The notes under the pieces were generated by a model. It was given only the letters and a program-made list of their open reading frames with translations, did no database searches and was not told the origin of the DNA. The translations under genes and the position numbers were made by a program. A stretch of 35,307 nt of DNA from Myxococcota bacterium (lineage in GTDB: Bacteria; Myxococcota; Kuafuiibacteriia; Kuafuiibacteriales; Kuafuiibacteriaceae): positions 1 through 35,307 of the forward strand of contig JANQQN010000426.1 of assembly GCA_028289325.1 (NCBI GenBank). Direction: 5' to 3'. This document shows, in pieces, positions 32,335 through 35,307 of the stretch; positions within the stretch are counted from its first letter, which is position 1; each line of letters opens with the position of its first letter.

Positions 32335-34734
32335 ATGGCGACGACCTCCATATTCGGCAAGTATGTGCTGCTGCGGAAGTTGGCTTCCGGCGGCATGGGG
32401 GAGGTGTTCCTGGCCAAAAAGCGGGGCCCCGCCGGGTTCGAGAAGCTCCTGGTCATCAAGCGAATTCTTTCCCACCACCTGGACAAGCCCGACTACGTCT
32501 CGATGTTCTTCGGCGAGGCGAAGCTGGTCGCCCGCCTGAGTCACCACAACATCATCCAGATTTACGAGATGGGGAAAATCCACGGCGAGCACTACATCGC
32601 CATGGAGTACGTCTACGGTAAATCGCTCCGAGACATCGTCGACGAGCTGAAGAGTGCGGGTCGAACGCTGCCTTTGGTCCACGTGGTGGGGCTGGCGTCG
32701 ATGCTGTGTGATGGCCTCGGCTACGCGCACCACGCGTGCGACCCCCATCGGCGCCCGCTGAACATCGTCCACCGCGACGTCAATCCCCACAACGTTCTCA
32801 TCTCCTACAACGGAGACCTCAAGATCATCGACTTCGGTATCGCCAAGTCGGAGATGACCGCGGTCCAGACCGCGACGGGAACGATCAAAGGCAAGTTCGT
32901 TTACATGTCTCCCGAACAGTCGGCGGCGGATCCCCTCGACATGCGGTCGGACATCTTCAGCCTGGGCATCGTCATCTACGAGCTGGCGTGCCTCGAGAAC
33001 CCCTTTGTCCGCCAAAACGTGGTCCTTTCCCTGGAGGCGATCCAGCGCCACGACGTCCCGCCGCCGTCCGCCCGTCGACCCGACGCGGCGCCCCTCGACG
33101 CGATCGTTCAGCGGGCCCTCGCCAAGCGGCCGGAAGACCGATTCCAGTCCGCATACGAGCTTCGCGACGCTCTGCGCGAACTGCTTCGCGACGGCGCGAT
33201 CGGGCCGGCTCAACAGGACCTTCCGGAGTTGGTGCAGTCGATGTTCGCGGCCGAAATGAAGCGCGACGAGCGGCTTCTCTCCGAAGCCGAGGCGTCGCTG
33301 GTCGAACAAGCGGCTTCGCCCCCGGAAACGCTCGAAGTCGAATCCGAGCTCATCGAGGCGGGAGGCGTGATGCGCTCGTCGTATCGCGATGACGAACCGA
33401 CCGAATCGAGCAACGACTACGAGCTTGCGGCGCGCAGTCGGCGGATCGCGAACCGGCCGGGTCGACGCTCGGTACGTCAGATCGTCTCCTTGCCGCCGCC
33501 GATTTCTGGCCCGGTCGACGACGAGCCGCTACCGAGTACCCCGCCTCCGAAGGTCGTGCCCACCGGACGTGCGTTCCCTTTGTTGCCGGCCGTTCGGAGC
33601 AGCGACGAGCGGGTCTTCGACGTGCCGATCGCGTTCGATTCGGACGCCAGTGAGTCGATGCTGCCCACGGTCCGGCCGCTTCGCCACGACGAGTCTCCCC
33701 CGATCCCATTCGAGCTCGAGCAGTCCAGCCACGGCGCGAGCGGCGGCGGTCAGGCGTGGGCCCCGAACGGGGCGATGCGCCACGACGGCGGTGGAGCCCA
33801 GAACTCGGCGGTCCTGTCGGAACCGCTCCCTTCGACCCTCAAGCCGGTGTCGGCCTCGGATACCGACGAGTCGCAGTCCGGCTTGCCGGTGCCGTGGGAA
33901 CGGATGGGCTGGGCGGCGATCCACACCGCGGTCTTGGTGGTCACGGTGACCATCGGTTACGTCGCGACCCGCGCCATGCTCGAGACGCCGGCCCCCGAGG
34001 TCGACCGGCCCCTACCGCCGGCGGCGACCATCGACGAGATCGCGCCCCTGCCCCTGACGGAGATCACCAAGCCGGCGAGCGAGCCCGCGCGAAGCCCTGT
34101 GGCCGCCGCCGAGGTCTCCACCCCCTCGACGGTGGCGACGGGGCCAAGAGGACCCATACGGGCCCTGCCGGCCTCATCGGCGCTCTCGCCGGCCACGACC
34201 TCGAAGGCTCCGCCATCGACGCCGACCCTGACGATCCCCAGCCCACCGCCGGCCAGAACCAAACGCGCGGCGATCTCGGCGGCCAAGGTCGCGCCGCGAT
34301 CGCCGAGGTCGCCGGCCCCGACGCCGGCTTCGCGAGCCATCGACGGGATCAGGGCCCCGGCGCGGGCGAAGAAGGTCAGCAAGCCCCTCCCCCGGGGTCG
34401 GATCACCGTGGAGTCCAACCAGGCCATTCGCGTAAGGCACGGCGGGTTTCGGCGTTCGGGCCCCGCGAAGATCCCGGTCAACCGCCGGCGAGGAACGCTG
34501 GTCATCTCGGGGGCGGACCTCGATTATCGCATCACCCTCGCCTATCGGGTCACCCGACGTGGTCTCAGCTTTGAAATCAAATGCGACCCATGGGCGATCG
34601 TGCGGCACCAAGGGTTGTCGCTGGGCCGCACGCCCCAGCCGTTGCCGGCCGCGGCTCGCCACCGTCTGCAGCTGCTCAAACCTGGCCAGGAGGCCCCGCT
34701 CATGCTGTCGTTGCGATGGAAGGCGTCACCTTGA
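32335..34734 (+). CDS. Transmembrane Ser/Thr protein kinase with PEGA-like C-terminal domain
   Basis: A 799-residue Hanks-type kinase. All catalytic elements are present: glycine loop LASGGMGEVF (16-25), lysine in LVIKRIL (K42), HRDVNPHNVL (D148, N153), DFG at 166-168 in LKIIDFGIAKS, and MSPEQ at 191-195 followed by DMRSDIFSLGIVIYEL. A charged, Pro/Ser-rich juxtamembrane stretch (300-520) may be autophosphorylated. One TM lies at about 525-545 (AIHTAVLVVTVTIGYVATRA). The outer part begins with an Ala/Pro/Thr-rich linker and ends in a PEGA-like beta domain (DPWAIVRHQGLSLGRTPQPL), a likely cell-wall or surface sensor. The ATG has GAGGGT just upstream. The stop overlaps the start of the next gene, so the two are coupled. 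Confidence 0.93.
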   Translation: MATTSIFGKYVLLRKLASGGMGEVFLAKKRGPAGFEKLLVIKRILSHHLDKPDYVSMFFGEAKLVARLSHHNIIQIYEMGKIHGEHYIAMEYVYGKSLRDIVDELKSAGRTLPLVHVVGLASMLCDGLGYAHHACDPHRRPLNIVHRDVNPHNVLISYNGDLKIIDFGIAKSEMTAVQTATGTIKGKFVYMSPEQSAADPLDMRSDIFSLGIVIYELACLENPFVRQNVVLSLEAIQRHDVPPPSARRPDAAPLDAIVQRALAKRPEDRFQSAYELRDALRELLRDGAIGPAQQDLPELVQSMFAAEMKRDERLLSEAEASLVEQAASPPETLEVESELIEAGGVMRSSYRDDEPTESSNDYELAARSRRIANRPGRRSVRQIVSLPPPISGPVDDEPLPSTPPPKVVPTGRAFPLLPAVRSSDERVFDVPIAFDSDASESMLPTVRPLRHDESPPIPFELEQSSHGASGGGQAWAPNGAMRHDGGGAQNSAVLSEPLPSTLKPVSASDTDESQSGLPVPWERMGWAAIHTAVLVVTVTIGYVATRAMLETPAPEVDRPLPPAATIDEIAPLPLTEITKPASEPARSPVAAAEVSTPSTVATGPRGPIRALPASSALSPATTSKAPPSTPTLTIPSPPPARTKRAAISAAKVAPRSPRSPAPTPASRAIDGIRAPARAKKVSKPLPRGRITVESNQAIRVRHGGFRRSGPAKIPVNRRRGTLVISGADLDYRITLAYRVTRRGLSFEIKCDPWAIVRHQGLSLGRTPQPLPAAARHRLQLLKPGQEAPLMLSLRWKASP

Positions 34735-35307
34735 GGCCAGCGACGATCATCGTGCTCGCGTCGACGTTCTTGTCTTTGGCCGGAACGCCGGCGTGGGCGG
34801 CCGACGTCGATGGTCCGGCGATCCGCCACCAACCGGTCGTCGAGGCGACCTTCGGTAAGCCCGTTACCATCCGCGCCAAGATCGAGGACCAGTCCGGGAT
34901 CTTCGCGCCCGCGGTATTCGTGAGGGCCCGGGGGGAACGGCGATACGTGTCGATCCCGATGAAGCCGACCGGCGACCGCTTCGAGGCGACGATCCCCGCC
35001 GAACTGCTGGCTGGAGATATCGAGTACTTCGTCGAGGCGTTCGACGAACACGGCAACGGGCCTTCCCGGCGAGGGGCCCCCAACGCGCCGCTGCGGATGC
35101 GCGTGTCGAGGGGGTCGCAGGCGTCATCGACGAAGGTCCTGGTCCCACCGTCGACGGCGACCACCGAGGGCCCGGGTCCGCCGGGGGCGGCCGTGGTCGC
35201 CGAGTCGGACGAAGACGGCGGCGTCTTCAACACCTGGTGGTTCTGGACGCTGGTCGGCGTGGTCGCGGTCGGTGCGGCGGCGGGGGCCGCCGTAGCCTTG
35301 GGCTCCG
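34731..35307 (+). CDS. Exported Ig-like protein with C-terminal TM (3' end beyond window)
   Basis: The first 192 codons of a gene coupled to the kinase gene. I favour the TTG at 34731 (GGAAGG seven bases upstream, TTGA overlap with the kinase stop) over an in-frame ATG at 34716. A Sec signal peptide (TIIVLASTFLSLAGTPAWAA) leads to an Ig-like beta-sandwich with paired strands VTIRAKIEDQSGIFAPAVFV and IPAELLAGDIEYFVEAFDEH, a form found in many myxobacterial envelope proteins. A Pro/Thr linker and a C-terminal hydrophobic span (TWWFWTLVGVVAVGAAAGAA) follow near the window edge. It may be a surface partner or substrate of the kinase. The frame is open at the end of the window. Confidence 0.75.
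   Translation, partial: MRPATIIVLASTFLSLAGTPAWAADVDGPAIRHQPVVEATFGKPVTIRAKIEDQSGIFAPAVFVRARGERRYVSIPMKPTGDRFEATIPAELLAGDIEYFVEAFDEHGNGPSRRGAPNAPLRMRVSRGSQASSTKVLVPPSTATTEGPGPPGAAVVAESDEDGGVFNTWWFWTLVGVVAVGAAAGAAVALGS

Overview
This window is a GC-rich chromosomal segment (roughly two thirds G+C by eye) packed with genes on both strands. I see no phage, plasmid, IS element or CRISPR array. Several traits point to the Myxococcota or a close relative: Hanks-type Ser/Thr kinases and pseudokinases, a secreted protein with Val-Asp-Ala-Gly repeats, a LexA whose upstream region resembles the myxobacterial SOS box, a J-domain protein fused to a receiver-like domain, and many small lineage-type hypothetical proteins. 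This placement is an inference; no rRNA gene is present.

Layout. 1-3717: the start of a DAACS symporter and an M16 zinc peptidase on the minus strand, then a UbiB/ABC1 kinase-like gene. 3976-6780: two overlapping genes of unknown function facing a beta-helix protein with a polyproline stretch. 6961-10743 (minus): trmB and epmA translationally coupled, a c-type-haem-like secreted protein, and a DUF2330-like membrane protein. 10886-11378: a decayed shikimate-kinase-type gene. 11511-13709: four small genes, the first resembling harpins in composition and helix layout. 13704-19191: a signalling locus made of a pseudokinase-TPR-TIR tail-anchored protein, a divergent TAXI-domain membrane protein and a stand-alone pseudokinase. 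19312-21685: an Arg-rich zinc-ribbon protein divergent from lexA, followed by a bona fide-looking protein arginine methyltransferase. 21689-25476: a degenerate M20 peptidase lipoprotein, then a plus-strand run of an EF-hand protein, an RluA-type pseudouridine synthase, a cysteine-less TlpA-like lipoprotein and an FtsB/DivIC-like protein. 25708-28965: PIN-PhoH ATPase, a small exported protein, and the receiver/J-domain protein. 29052-29258: two serine tRNAs (minus). 29462-35307: a LysR regulator with two strong dyads upstream, a Ycf46-like AAA ATPase, an active transmembrane Ser/Thr kinase with a PEGA-like tail, and the start of an exported Ig-like protein.

How they fit. The housekeeping parts are tRNA maturation and identity (TrmB, two tRNA-Ser), EF-P modification (EpmA), rRNA or tRNA pseudouridylation, division (FtsB), RNA or stress functions (PhoH) and SOS control (LexA). 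The accessory theme is signalling through scaffolds: two pseudokinases, one active kinase, a TIR domain, a receiver lacking its usual acid residues, and other enzymes that have lost catalytic residues (M20, TlpA-like). The best candidate for an undescribed system is 13704-19191, where a TIR protein tethered to the membrane shares its short divergent promoter region with a two-TM TAXI sensor-like protein that abuts a second pseudokinase gene.
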